Below, one piece after another: positions 33,306 through 44,054 of a stretch of DNA of 64,000 nt. Position 1 is the stretch's first letter; every line of letters starts with the position of its first letter. The notes under the pieces are model-generated. The model was not told the origin of the DNA. It did not search any database and saw nothing but the letters and a program-made list of their open reading frames with translations. The position numbers and the translations under genes are program-made. The stretch covers positions 3,162,001 through 3,226,000 of the forward strand of contig NZ_JAVDVK010000001.1 in NCBI RefSeq assembly GCF_031456835.1. The letters run 5' to 3'. This DNA comes from Leifsonia shinshuensis (GTDB taxonomy: Bacteria; Actinomycetota; Actinomycetes; Actinomycetales; Microbacteriaceae).

Positions 33306-33322
33306 CATAGGATCGCCCTATG
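33306..33322. promoter_or_regulatory. LysR box copy 1 (hisD-like/lysR)
   Basis: CATAGG-ATCGC-CCTATG is a perfect 6-bp inverted repeat of the T-N11-A type. It ends on the lysR start codon and lies 58 bases from the divergent HisD-like start. The identical arms recur at 34250. Confidence 0.75.
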
Positions 33323-34216
33323 ACACTGAACCAGTTGCGGGCGTTCCTGCGCGTGGCCGCCCTGGGGACCTTCTCGGCGGCGGCGGCGGAACTGCAGATG
33401 ACCCAGCCGTCGATCTCGGAACTGATCAAGCGGATGGAGGAGGCGTACGGCGTGCGCCTGTTCACCCGTGGCGCCCGCCGTCTCGTGCTCACGGCGGCGG
33501 GGGAGCAGCTGATCCCGTTCGCGCAGCAGGCCGTCGACGGCGCCGACGGCGCGGACCGGGCGCTGCGCTCGCTCACCTCCCTCAGCGGTGGGGTCGCCAC
33601 CTTCGGGCTCCTGCGCAACGCCAACTACTACTTCCTCTCCGAGCTGCTCGAGACCTTCCACAGCCGGTACCCGGGCGTCCAACTGCGGATCATCGGGCTC
33701 AACAGCGTGGAGGTCGCGGAGGCGGTCTCCGCGGGCGAGCTCGAAGCCGGGCTGGTGGTCCTCCCGATCGACGCTGAAGGCCTGTCCGTCACGCCGCTCA
33801 TGAAGGACGAGGTGCTCTTCGCCTCAGCGGATCCGGCCAAGACCGCGCATCCCGTCACGATCGCCGACCTCGCCGCGACCGAGCTCGTCCTGTACGACGC
33901 GCACTACGGCTGGAAGGATCCGACGCGACGCCAGCTCGCAGAACGGGCGCAGCTCGAGGGCATCACGCTGACGCCGCGCATCGAGATCGAGCATGTGGAG
34001 TCGGCCCTCGGCATCGTGGCGCTGGGCGGCGGGGACACGATCGTCTCCCGGGCCGTCGCCGAGTCGAAGGCTTTCCCCGAGAATGTCCGCACCGTCTCCT
34101 TCGCGGAGCCGCTGTACGACACGATCGCGATCATCCAGCGCCAGGGCAACGTGCTGTCGCCGGCCACCCGGGAGATCGCGCGGCTCGCCCAGCGGATGTT
34201 GCTGCAGCAGCGTTGA
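33320..34216 (+). CDS. LysR family regulator of the HisD-like/APC locus
   Basis: This 298-residue regulator has the LysR winged helix at residues 1-60 (LNQLRAFLRVAALGTFSAAAAE, MTQPSISELIKRMEEAYGVRL). An effector domain follows (ELLETFHSRYPGVQLRIIGLNS, EAGLVVLPID, LVLYDAHYGW). The ATG at 33320 is part of its own putative binding site, so it is probably repressed by itself. The same palindrome before the APC permease gene, plus the divergent HisD-like operon, define a likely three-promoter regulon. Ligand unknown, possibly the amino compound taken up. Confidence 0.93.
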   Translation: MTLNQLRAFLRVAALGTFSAAAAELQMTQPSISELIKRMEEAYGVRLFTRGARRLVLTAAGEQLIPFAQQAVDGADGADRALRSLTSLSGGVATFGLLRNANYYFLSELLETFHSRYPGVQLRIIGLNSVEVAEAVSAGELEAGLVVLPIDAEGLSVTPLMKDEVLFASADPAKTAHPVTIADLAATELVLYDAHYGWKDPTRRQLAERAQLEGITLTPRIEIEHVESALGIVALGGGDTIVSRAVAESKAFPENVRTVSFAEPLYDTIAIIQRQGNVLSPATREIARLAQRMLLQQR

Positions 34217-34249
34217 TCCCGGGCGTCGCGCGGGGTGTCGGCGGTCTGC

Positions 34250-34266
34250 CATAGGGCGGTCCTATG
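34250..34266. promoter_or_regulatory. LysR box copy 2 (APC permease operon)
   Basis: CATAGG-GCGGT-CCTATG has the same arms and spacer length as copy 1. It lies 91 bases before the permease start, a usual activator distance. Confidence 0.75.
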
Positions 34267-34356
34267 GATCGGCCAGGATCATTCGCCGTTGTGTTCGGAA
34301 TCGCCTACGGTGAAGGCTTTCCCAAACGGCCAGAACCCCCGAGAGCGAGCAAGCTG

Positions 34357-35862
34357 ATGAGCGTGAATCCTTCTGCGGCCGGTACGGCTCAGCCGTCCGG
34401 GCTCAAACGAGAGCTGAAGGTGGCGGACGCCGCCGCCTTCTCCATCGGCCTGATCGGCCCGGTCGGCGTCATGGCCCTGCTCGGGGCCGGAGCGGCGGGG
34501 CTCCTCGGGGCCGGTGCGGTCTGGGCGTTCGTGTTCGCCCTCGTCGCCGTGGCGCTCGTCGCGTACGGCTTCGTGAAGCTCTCGCGGTACATCGCCCACA
34601 CGGGATCGGTGTACGCCACCGTCGGGCTGACCCTCGGGCCCCGTGCCGGTTTCGTCGCGGGCTGGGCTCTCTTCTTCGCCTACGTCACGATCGGGGCGGG
34701 TTCGGGGATGGAGATCGGGCTCTTCCTGAACCAGCTGCTGGCCGACCTGGGCCTCCAGGTGCAGCCGCCGTGGCTCTGGGTGGCGATCGCCGCGCTCGCT
34801 CTCGTCTTCCTGCTCGCGCGCCGCGAGGTGCGGCTCATCACGCGGCTGCTGCTGTACGCGGAGCTCGCCGGAGCCGTCCTGGTCACCGTGCTCAACATCG
34901 TCGTGCTGGTGAAGCTCGGAGTCGGTGCCGCGCCGGGCGGCCTGCGGCTCAACTGGGGCTTCCTCGAACTCCCGCCGGGGACCGACGTCACCTTGATCGC
35001 CGCCGCGGCCGTGTTCGGCTTCCTCGCCTTCGCCGGGTTCGAAGGCGCCGCCACCCTCGGCGAGGAGACCGACAACCCGCGCCGCGACATCCCCCGCGCC
35101 TTCAAGATCGCCATCATCCTGGTCGGCGTCTTCTACCTCCTGTCGACGGTCGCCCAGTCCCTCGGCTACGGGACCGACGCAGCCGGCGTCAAGCGGTTCG
35201 CGTCCGCCGGCGCGCCGTACGGCGATCTCGCCCGCGGGTACGTCGGGCCGTGGCTGGCCGACATCCTGACGCTGACGGCGGTGATCAGCCTGTTCGCGAT
35301 CTTCCTCGGAACGCTCTCGGGGGCGGCCCGTGTGGCATTCGCCCTGGCGCGCGATACGGCGCTCGCCCCGCGTCTCGCCCGGCTCTCCAGGAACGGCGCT
35401 CCGACCACGGCGATCACCGTGGCCGTGGTGCTGGCGCTCATCGTGATCGTCGGCGAGAGCCTGACCGGTGCGGCGGTGCTGGATGCGACCTTCTGGTCGC
35501 TGACGATCGGCACGCTGGCCCTGCTGGTCGCCTATGTGCTCGCGACCGCCGGCGCTCTCCGGTTCCTCTTCTTCCGTCGGGACGTGAGCACGCCGAAGTG
35601 GCAGATGGCCATCCCGATCCTGGCGCTCATCCTCGTGCTCTACACGATCTACAAGAACGTCGTCGGCGTCGAAGCCCCGTACAGCTACTTCCCCTACATC
35701 GTCGCAGCCTGGTTGCTCATCGGCTTCGCGATCAGCCTGCGCCGTGGCGTGGCCGATCGCGTGCGCGCCGCCCTTCGCGGCTCCCAGGAGCCGGCGCCCG
35801 GGTTTGTCGCCTCCGTCGATGCGGGCCGGCAGCCGGACGCTGCGCCGGCCCCCGAGCGGTGA
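34357..35862 (+). CDS. APC family amino acid/polyamine permease
   Basis: This 501-residue transporter has 12 predicted helices. It contains the APC motif set: ADAAAFSIGLIGPVGVM near the start, FGFLAFAGFEGAATLGEETDNPRRDIPRA in helix 6 (the substrate region), and a conserved cytoplasmic stretch VAFALARDTALAPRLARLSR. Import of an amino acid, amine or amide by proton symport is expected. I start at ATG 34357 (MSVNPS); an ATG at 34264 lies in the LysR box. It is followed after four bases by the nitrilase-fold gene, so the two probably act on the same compound. Confidence 0.9.
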   Translation: MSVNPSAAGTAQPSGLKRELKVADAAAFSIGLIGPVGVMALLGAGAAGLLGAGAVWAFVFALVAVALVAYGFVKLSRYIAHTGSVYATVGLTLGPRAGFVAGWALFFAYVTIGAGSGMEIGLFLNQLLADLGLQVQPPWLWVAIAALALVFLLARREVRLITRLLLYAELAGAVLVTVLNIVVLVKLGVGAAPGGLRLNWGFLELPPGTDVTLIAAAAVFGFLAFAGFEGAATLGEETDNPRRDIPRAFKIAIILVGVFYLLSTVAQSLGYGTDAAGVKRFASAGAPYGDLARGYVGPWLADILTLTAVISLFAIFLGTLSGAARVAFALARDTALAPRLARLSRNGAPTTAITVAVVLALIVIVGESLTGAAVLDATFWSLTIGTLALLVAYVLATAGALRFLFFRRDVSTPKWQMAIPILALILVLYTIYKNVVGVEAPYSYFPYIVAAWLLIGFAISLRRGVADRVRAALRGSQEPAPGFVASVDAGRQPDAAPAPER

Positions 35863-35866
35863 TCGC

Positions 35867-36715
35867 ATGACCGCCATCGCAGCCGTTCAGCTCGACCCCG
35901 CGGTCGGCGACTTCGACGGGAACCGGCGCAAGGCCGCGACCGCGATCGCGGAGGCGTTCGCCGCGCGCGCGTCCATCGTCGTCATCCCGGAACTCGCCAC
36001 CTCCGGGTACGTGTTCCGCGACCGCGACGAGGCGCGATCGGTCTCCATCCGCCCGGACCACGAGATCTTCGCCGAGTGGGCGCGGCTGGCCGCCGGCGCC
36101 AGGGACGGCGCCGGGGTCGTCGTCGGCGGCTTCAGCGAGCTCGGCGAGGGCGACGAGGTCCACAACAGCGCCGCGGTCGTCGACGCCTCCGGCGTGCGGG
36201 CCGTCTACCGCAAGGTGCACCTGTGGGACCGCGAGAAGGAGGTCTTCACTCCCGGGAAGGCGGCGCCGCCCGTCGTCGACACACCGCACGGCCGCGTCGG
36301 CGTCATGATCTGCTTCGACCTCGAGTTCCCCGAGTGGACGCGCATCGCCGGACTGGCGGGCGCCGATCTGCTGGCCGTTCCCACCAACTGGCCGCTGGTG
36401 CCCACCCCGCCGGGCGAGCGCCCCGCGGAACAGCGCATCGCCGTCGCAGCCGCCCTCGTCAACCGCATGGCCATCGTCTGCGCAGACCGGTTCGGGCGCG
36501 AGCGCGGGGTGGACTGGACCGAGGGGACGGCCATCATCTCTCCCGCGGGTGTCGTCATCGCCGAGGCGGGGCCGGGCCGCGGTGCGGCGACAGCCGACCT
36601 CGACCTGGCCGAGTCGCGGGACAAGCGGCTCTCCCCGAGGATCGACCTCTTCGACGACCGCCGGCCGGACCTCTACGGGCGTCTGGTGCACCCTGGCCCG
36701 GCGAGGGGCGTATGA
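35867..36715 (+). CDS. carbon-nitrogen hydrolase (nitrilase superfamily)
   Basis: This 282-residue amidohydrolase has the Glu-Lys-Cys triad visible as VVIPELATSGY (Glu), VYRKVHLW (Lys) and VMICFDLEFPEW (Cys). It is a single-domain protein of usual length, cytoplasmic, and hydrolyses a non-peptide C-N bond. The closest general groups are the omega-amidase, carbamoylputrescine amidase and aliphatic amidase types; I cannot choose. It starts four bases after the APC permease and is followed after seven bases by a GH13-like gene, within the LysR-linked operon. Confidence 0.92.
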   Translation: MTAIAAVQLDPAVGDFDGNRRKAATAIAEAFAARASIVVIPELATSGYVFRDRDEARSVSIRPDHEIFAEWARLAAGARDGAGVVVGGFSELGEGDEVHNSAAVVDASGVRAVYRKVHLWDREKEVFTPGKAAPPVVDTPHGRVGVMICFDLEFPEWTRIAGLAGADLLAVPTNWPLVPTPPGERPAEQRIAVAAALVNRMAIVCADRFGRERGVDWTEGTAIISPAGVVIAEAGPGRGAATADLDLAESRDKRLSPRIDLFDDRRPDLYGRLVHPGPARGV

Positions 36716-36722
36716 CTGGAGC

Positions 36723-38321
36723 ATGACGAACACTGCTGCCCAGACCGACGGTTGGACCGGCGACTGGGCGGGCGACCCCGGCGAACTCGTGTACGGGCTC
36801 GACCTGTCGAGGTTCGCGGACGCCGACGGCGACGGGCTCGGCGACCTCGCCGGCGCCACGGAGCACCTGGACTATGTGGCCTCCCTCGGCGTGACGTGGA
36901 TCTGGCTGCTGCCGTTCTACCCGAGCGCCCGCCGCGACAACGGGTACGACGTCGACGACCACCTCGCCGTCGATGAGCGGTTCGGCGACCTGGATGCGCT
37001 GCGCACCTTCCTCGACCGGGCCCACGAGCGGGGGATGCGCGTCCTCATCGACGCCGTGCTGCACCACACCTCCGACCGTCACGCCTGGTTCCGCGCAGCG
37101 GTCGAGGCCCCGGACTCCGCCGCCGGACGGTTCTTCATCTGGAGCGAGGACGACTCCGTCGAGCCGGGCGACCATCCGATGTTCCCGGGGGAGGACGACG
37201 CCGTGTGGGCGTACGAGCCGCGGGCGGGCCGGTACTACCACCACCAGTTCTACGCGTTCCAGCCGGACCTGAACGCCACCGATCCGGACGTCTTCGAGGA
37301 GATCGTCCGGGTGCTCAGCTTCTGGCTGGACGTCGGCGTCGACGGCTTCCGCATCGACGCGGCGCTCCTCATCGTGCAGGGCAAGGGGAGGCCGGACACC
37401 GATGTGGACGACGGCTCGTTCTTCGACCACCTCAGAGCGCGGCTGCGCGAGGTCAAACAGGATGTGGCGCTGATCGCCGAGGCGGACGAGTCGCCCGAGC
37501 TCATGGCGGCCCTCGTCGAGCGCGGCCGGTTCGAGGCGGTCATCGACTTCACGCTGAACAACTCCCTCATCCTCGCGCTCACACGCGGCAGGGCTCAGCC
37601 GCTCGTGGATGCGCTCCGGCGGCTGGACGACACCATCCCGCCCGATGCTCGGCTCAACTTCGTCCACAACGCGGACGAGCTCGACCTGCAGCAGCTGAGC
37701 GACGAGGAGCGGAAGGAGGCGTTCGAGCACTTCGCACCCGACCCGTCCATGCTGATCTACGGGCGCGGCATCCGGCGGGGCTGGGCTCCGATGATGCAGC
37801 CGCATGAGCGGGTGCGCATGACGCTGAGCCTTCTGTATGCGCTCCCCGGGGTCCCGCTGCTGCTCGCCGGTCAGGAGCTCGGCGTCGGCGACGACCTGAG
37901 CATCGAGGGGCGCGGCGCCGCCCGCACCACGATGCAGTGGGACGACTCGCGCTGGGGCGGTTTCACGAGCGCGGAGGAGTCCCCGCTCACCCTGCCGGCG
38001 CAGGTGGACGGGCCGTACGGGTTCCGGGATGTGAACGTCCGGGCGCAGGAGGACGACCCGGGATCGTTGCTCGCGCTGGTCCGGACGATCTCACAGGTGC
38101 GTCGCGCCAAGGGCGCGGCGGCGGGCGGATGGACGGTGGAGGACGTCGGCGCGCCGTCCGTCCTTGCACTGCGCCGGGACGGGCTCCTCACCCTCCACAA
38201 CCTGTCCGACCAGGCGGTCGAGCTCGACCTCGACCTGGGTGACGACGCGGAAGCGGCGCTCGCCGAGCGGTGGGACGGGCGCACCCTCGGCGCGTACGGG
38301 TTCGCGTGGGTGTCGGTGTGA
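36723..38321 (+). CDS. trehalose-synthase-like GH13 protein with altered motifs
   Basis: This 532-residue protein resembles trehalose synthase or GH13_16 enzymes: LVYGLDLSRFADADGDGLGD, PFYPSARRDNGYDVDDH, GVDGFRIDAALL (nucleophile Asp) and LIAEADES (acid/base Glu). Two conserved positions differ. Region I reads DAVLHHTSDRH (Asn changed to His). Region IV reads FVHNADELDL where the family has N-H-D-E, so the transition-state His is replaced by Ala. Activity may be weak or altered. It lies in the LysR-linked operon right after the nitrilase gene. The ATG at 36723 gives family-like length; a fused maltokinase domain is absent. Confidence 0.85.
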   Translation: MTNTAAQTDGWTGDWAGDPGELVYGLDLSRFADADGDGLGDLAGATEHLDYVASLGVTWIWLLPFYPSARRDNGYDVDDHLAVDERFGDLDALRTFLDRAHERGMRVLIDAVLHHTSDRHAWFRAAVEAPDSAAGRFFIWSEDDSVEPGDHPMFPGEDDAVWAYEPRAGRYYHHQFYAFQPDLNATDPDVFEEIVRVLSFWLDVGVDGFRIDAALLIVQGKGRPDTDVDDGSFFDHLRARLREVKQDVALIAEADESPELMAALVERGRFEAVIDFTLNNSLILALTRGRAQPLVDALRRLDDTIPPDARLNFVHNADELDLQQLSDEERKEAFEHFAPDPSMLIYGRGIRRGWAPMMQPHERVRMTLSLLYALPGVPLLLAGQELGVGDDLSIEGRGAARTTMQWDDSRWGGFTSAEESPLTLPAQVDGPYGFRDVNVRAQEDDPGSLLALVRTISQVRRAKGAAAGGWTVEDVGAPSVLALRRDGLLTLHNLSDQAVELDLDLGDDAEAALAERWDGRTLGAYGFAWVSV

Positions 38322-38359
38322 GCGAGGGATCGGGTTCGCCGTCGGATACCGTGTGGGCC

Positions 38360-39187
38360 ATGGATATCCCCGCGGCCCATCGCACCTTCCTGGACGAGGT
38401 CGTCCCGCGTATCGCCGCAGACGATCGGGTGACGGCGATCGCGCTGTCCGGTTCGCTCGCGCACGGAACTCCGGACGATTTCTCCGATGTCGACCTCGTG
38501 CTCGCCATCCGGGATGACGCGCACGCCGCCGTGATGTCGGATCGTCTCGAGCTGATCGCCTCCTGGACGGACGTCGTCGTCGGTTTCACGGGCGAGCACG
38601 TGGGCGAGCCCCGGCTGATCGTGTCGCTGGTCGCCCCGCCGGTCCTTCACGTGGACTTCACCTTCCTCCCGGAGACGGAGTTCGCCACCGTGCTGCATCG
38701 GCTGCGGCTGCTCCACGGACTGGGCGTCACCCCCGCAGCCGACAGCGCCAGTCCGGAGCTGAGCAGCGGGTTCGATCCGCAGTGGGCCGAGGACCGGTTC
38801 TGGGTGTGGGTGCACTACGGGGCGACCAAGCTCGCGCGCGGGGAGCTGTTCGAGACGCTCGACACCGTCGCCGCACTTCGCAAGCTGGTGCTCGGACCCC
38901 TGGCGTCGCGGCGCGCCGGCGCCGAGCCGCGTGGGGTGCGCCGGCTCGAGTCGATCGCCCCGGATGACGCGGTCGCCCTCCAGTCGACCGTCAGCGGATA
39001 CGACCAGCGCGAGGCCGCGGACGCCCTCCTGGCGGCGGTCGAGCTCTACCGGCGCTGGCGGCCGAGTGAGGGAGTCACCCGCCGGCCCGAGGCGGAGCGG
39101 CTCGTGATGGGCTTCCTCGGCGACGTCCTGGGCGGGCTCCAACCAGTTCGCACGGACGCCGGACCGACCACGGACCCCCGACCATGA
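38360..39187 (+). CDS. nucleotidyltransferase domain protein
   Basis: This 275-residue protein has the NTase signature GSLAHGTPDDFSDVDLVL near residues 33-50, with the D-x-D metal pair, followed by VLHVDFTFLPE (third carboxylate) and a helical C-terminal part. Relatives include aminoglycoside-type adenylyltransferases and many uncharacterised enzymes. The ATG at 38360 is preferred; a GTG at 38318 overlaps the upstream stop and would extend it. It lies 38 bases after the GH13-like gene and may belong to the same transcript. Substrate unknown. Confidence 0.85.
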   Translation: MDIPAAHRTFLDEVVPRIAADDRVTAIALSGSLAHGTPDDFSDVDLVLAIRDDAHAAVMSDRLELIASWTDVVVGFTGEHVGEPRLIVSLVAPPVLHVDFTFLPETEFATVLHRLRLLHGLGVTPAADSASPELSSGFDPQWAEDRFWVWVHYGATKLARGELFETLDTVAALRKLVLGPLASRRAGAEPRGVRRLESIAPDDAVALQSTVSGYDQREAADALLAAVELYRRWRPSEGVTRRPEAERLVMGFLGDVLGGLQPVRTDAGPTTDPRP

Positions 39188-39200
39188 GAGTGTGGATGCC

Positions 39201-41072
<1,872 letters not shown>

Positions 41073-41096
41073 AGCGCAAGTCCCGGAGGTGAACAG

Positions 41097-41675
41097 ATGA
41101 CGAACGACACGGTCACCGAGCACGAGCACATCGTGGAGGTCGCGGACCGGCTCTTCTACGAGCGCGGCATCCACGCCGTCGGGATGGACGCGATCCGCAC
41201 CGAGGCGGGCGTCCCGCTCAAGCGCCTGTACGCCGAGTTCTCCTCGAAGGACGCCCTGCTCGAAGAGGTGCTGCGCTACCGCTCGGGCGTGTGGGATGCG
41301 GGGATCGCCGGCGCTGCGGCTACGGCGCACACCCCGCGCGAGAAGCTGCTCGCGATCTACGACTTCCTCGACGGCTGGTTCCGCACCGACGACTTCCGCG
41401 GCTGCGGGTTCATCAACTCCTTCGGCGAAATGGGGGCCGTCTCGCCGGCCGTGGCGGCGATCGCCCGCGAGCAGAAGGAGCGCTTCCAGCGGTACGTGGC
41501 GTCGCTGGTCGACGAGCTCGGCGCCCCGGCCGCGCTGGCCGACCAGCTCGCGATCCTGGCGGAGGGCGCGCAGACGACGGCCGCCATCAGCGGGAGCCCG
41601 ACGGCGGCCGCCCAGGCGCGAGCGGCCGCGGCGACACTGATCGACGCAGCGCTCGCGTCATCCGCGAAGGGCTGA
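41097..41675 (+). CDS. TetR family transcriptional regulator
   Basis: This 192-residue repressor has its helix-turn-helix at residues about 10-55 (HIVEVADRLFYERGIHAVGMD, VPLKRLYAEFSSKDALLEE). The C-terminal ligand domain contains FRGCGFINSFGE, like other TetR proteins next to hydrolases. The ATG at 41097 has GGAGGTGA upstream, the best ribosome site locally. Two GAGAACG palindromes separate it from the divergent hydrolase gene. Confidence 0.93.
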   Translation: MTNDTVTEHEHIVEVADRLFYERGIHAVGMDAIRTEAGVPLKRLYAEFSSKDALLEEVLRYRSGVWDAGIAGAAATAHTPREKLLAIYDFLDGWFRTDDFRGCGFINSFGEMGAVSPAVAAIAREQKERFQRYVASLVDELGAPAALADQLAILAEGAQTTAAISGSPTAAAQARAAAATLIDAALASSAKG

Positions 41676-41732
41676 GTGGAAGCCCCGAGAGGCGTCCGCT
41701 CTCTGCGCGGGGCCGCGTCGCAGGCCTGGACG

Positions 41733-44054
41733 TCAGCCGGCGATCACCGAGCAGTCGTCGTACACGATCGAGCCGGTCGACGAGGTCTGATTGGTCGAGT
41801 AGATCTGAGGGATCATGCGTTCGCCCGAGCGCTGCGCGACACCCGACCACGTGACTTTCGTCCAGGCGCCCGCCGGGAGCGACGCGATACTGGTGAGCGG
41901 GAGATGGACGTCGCTGCTGAAGTTCTGCGTGTACTCCAGGAACTCGGCCCGGATGCTCAGCCCAGCCGAACTCGGGCGGACCCAGCACGACGCCGTGTAC
42001 GCGGTCCCCGCCATGGAATTCGCGATGACAGTGTTCTGTGTGAGGCCCACGAGGCCCGGCGAGGCGCTCGGGGCGATCACCTGGAGAGCGGACGCACCGC
42101 TGTGAACGGGCGTGGTGACGGAGGCGAGGTTCCCCGTGACGAAGGCCTTCCAGCCTCCGGTGCCGGACTCGAACCCGGGATCCGGCAGGAGCTCCTTCGG
42201 GGCGGGCGGCGGGGGAGGCGGCGGGGTCGTGGATGCCACGGGGCTCACCACGACATCGGCCTGGGCGCCGTAGCCGGCCGCGTTCACGGCGCGCACGGTG
42301 TACTGGAAATGGGATCCGTTCGGCAGGCCCGTGACCGTGACGCTTCGAGCGGTGCTCGGTGCCATGGTCGACACGCCTGTGTTGACGTTGCGGACCTCGT
42401 ACTGGGTGACGGCAAGGTTGCCGTCGCTCGCGGGCGGCGAGAACGAGATGACGCCGCCCCCATCCATGGGAGTCGCCGACACGTTGGTCGGAGCGCTCGG
42501 GACCGTGTAGGGCGTCTGGGGCGTGCCGACCATGAACGTCGAGGTGGCGGGTGCGCTGACATTGCCGCTCGTGTCCACCGCCCAGAGGGCGACCGTGTAC
42601 TGGCCGGCCGTGAGCGCGGGCGCAGTGGCGGATGTGGCGGTTGAGTCTGAGAGGGGAACACCGCCCAGGATGCCGACGGATGACGCTCCTCCTGGCGAGA
42701 TCCTGGCGATGGTGTGCGCGACATCCGTCGAAGGGGACGGCTTCCAGCTGACGGTCGGCGCGGATCCCGCTCCGACGGTCACACCGCTGGGAGCGGTCGG
42801 AGCGGTGCTGTCGGAGCGGAGCTGCCACAGCAGCGTCCCCGTCATGGGGTTGCTGTTCGGGTTTTCGGCGCAGCGTTCGTTGTAGGTGATCTTCGCCATC
42901 TCCACGAGCCCCAGCGCGTCGACGATGAGGTTCTCGACGTCGATCGTGCCGGTCATGGGGGCGCCACACGAGAGGCTGTTCAGCGTCGCCCGGAACCCGT
43001 ATTGGCTGGTCGGGACCGATCCATCCCACGGCGCCGTCGTGTGGATGCCGGCCGTGAGGGGTGCGCCGTTGTTGGCGGGGCCGCCGCCGATCGGCGAGAC
43101 GACGATCTGGGCCTTCTTCGACGGGTCTGTGGAAAGAGCTGTCCAGGCGTACCCGTCGTTCACGATGGACTCCGCGATGATGAACGGCCCGTCGGCGAAG
43201 GTGTGCGTGACGCCTTGGTCGAGCGGATCGTTGCCGGACATCGTGATCGACGACGTCCCGAGGGCGGCGTCGCCGGTCAGGGCCACGGTCTGCGTGGAAC
43301 CTCCCACGCCGATCCTCATCGACGCCGTCCGCGGGCCGGCCGCCTTGGGAGAGAATCCGACGATGAAGGAACAGCTAGCGCCCGCCGCGAGGCTGCTTGC
43401 GCAGGTGCTCCGCGACACCGTGAAGTCGGCCGCGCCCACGCCGGTGAACGTCGGTGCGCCGATGGCCACCGTGCTCGACGTGGTGTTGTGCAGCCACTCT
43501 GCCTGCTGGGCCGGAACGCTGGAGAAGCCGATCGGTGTCGCCGGGAAGGCGAGGGTGCGTGCGCCCAGATCGACGCCGCCGGGTTGCGGCTCGTTCATGC
43601 TGACCTCTCCGACGCCGTGCAGCACGAGGTCGAAGGTGTAGAGCTGGCCGATGCTGTTCCACTGCAGGTCGCGGATGTCGAGTTCGCCCGTGAACCCGCC
43701 ACCCGTTCCGCCCGAGCTGAGCTGGACCTGAGGACGGCTGGGATCCGACTGGTTGCCGTTGACGACGGCGTAGTCGCCCATCCGCAGGGGCTGGCCGGCC
43801 GGCGGCGTCACGGTCACATTCACCGACGCCGTGCCGACCGAGATCCCTCTCGATAACGTCGCGTACGTCAATCGTGCTGCGCCGTTGTCACCGAACTGGT
43901 AGGCCGGCTGCGATGCCTGGTCGACGCCGTACTTGAGCGAGAGCACCGGCGGCGCCGTACCCGCCTGGGCCGTGGTCGCCGTCAGGGCCGTCGCCGCGAG
44001 AGACAGCGCCCCCGCCATCGCCACGATCGCCGCCGCACGCACCGTCTTCAGCAT
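41733..44054 (-). CDS. large secreted protein: choice-of-anchor D, two FN3 and CBM-like domains
   Basis: This 773-residue secreted protein has a signal peptide at residues 1 to about 31 (ends ATTAQAG). A region near 163-262 resembles ASH/choice-of-anchor D domains (APTFTGVGAADFTV, CSFIVGFSPKAAGPR). Two fibronectin type III domains sit at about 417-509 and 519-607, followed by a Pro-rich linker near 609-620. The C-terminal beta-sandwich at about 622-773 looks like a carbohydrate-binding module (LLPDPGFESGTGGW). No catalytic motif and no LPxTG or membrane anchor is seen, so it is probably released or held non-covalently. It stands alone; function may be adhesion or polysaccharide binding (inference). 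Confidence 0.8.
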   Translation of the reverse strand: MLKTVRAAAIVAMAGALSLAATALTATTAQAGTAPPVLSLKYGVDQASQPAYQFGDNGAARLTYATLSRGISVGTASVNVTVTPPAGQPLRMGDYAVVNGNQSDPSRPQVQLSSGGTGGGFTGELDIRDLQWNSIGQLYTFDLVLHGVGEVSMNEPQPGGVDLGARTLAFPATPIGFSSVPAQQAEWLHNTTSSTVAIGAPTFTGVGAADFTVSRSTCASSLAAGASCSFIVGFSPKAAGPRTASMRIGVGGSTQTVALTGDAALGTSSITMSGNDPLDQGVTHTFADGPFIIAESIVNDGYAWTALSTDPSKKAQIVVSPIGGGPANNGAPLTAGIHTTAPWDGSVPTSQYGFRATLNSLSCGAPMTGTIDVENLIVDALGLVEMAKITYNERCAENPNSNPMTGTLLWQLRSDSTAPTAPSGVTVGAGSAPTVSWKPSPSTDVAHTIARISPGGASSVGILGGVPLSDSTATSATAPALTAGQYTVALWAVDTSGNVSAPATSTFMVGTPQTPYTVPSAPTNVSATPMDGGGVISFSPPASDGNLAVTQYEVRNVNTGVSTMAPSTARSVTVTGLPNGSHFQYTVRAVNAAGYGAQADVVVSPVASTTPPPPPPPAPKELLPDPGFESGTGGWKAFVTGNLASVTTPVHSGASALQVIAPSASPGLVGLTQNTVIANSMAGTAYTASCWVRPSSAGLSIRAEFLEYTQNFSSDVHLPLTSIASLPAGAWTKVTWSGVAQRSGERMIPQIYSTNQTSSTGSIVYDDCSVIAG

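Noticed and set aside
31769..33310. 513-codon plus-strand frame antisense to the HisD-like gene
   Set aside because: The HisD-like gene carries the full metal site; the antisense product has no recognisable fold.
34279..35877. 532-codon minus-strand frame under the APC permease
   Set aside because: Highly charged, Glu/Arg/Gly-rich shadow of a membrane protein gene, with no ribosome site.
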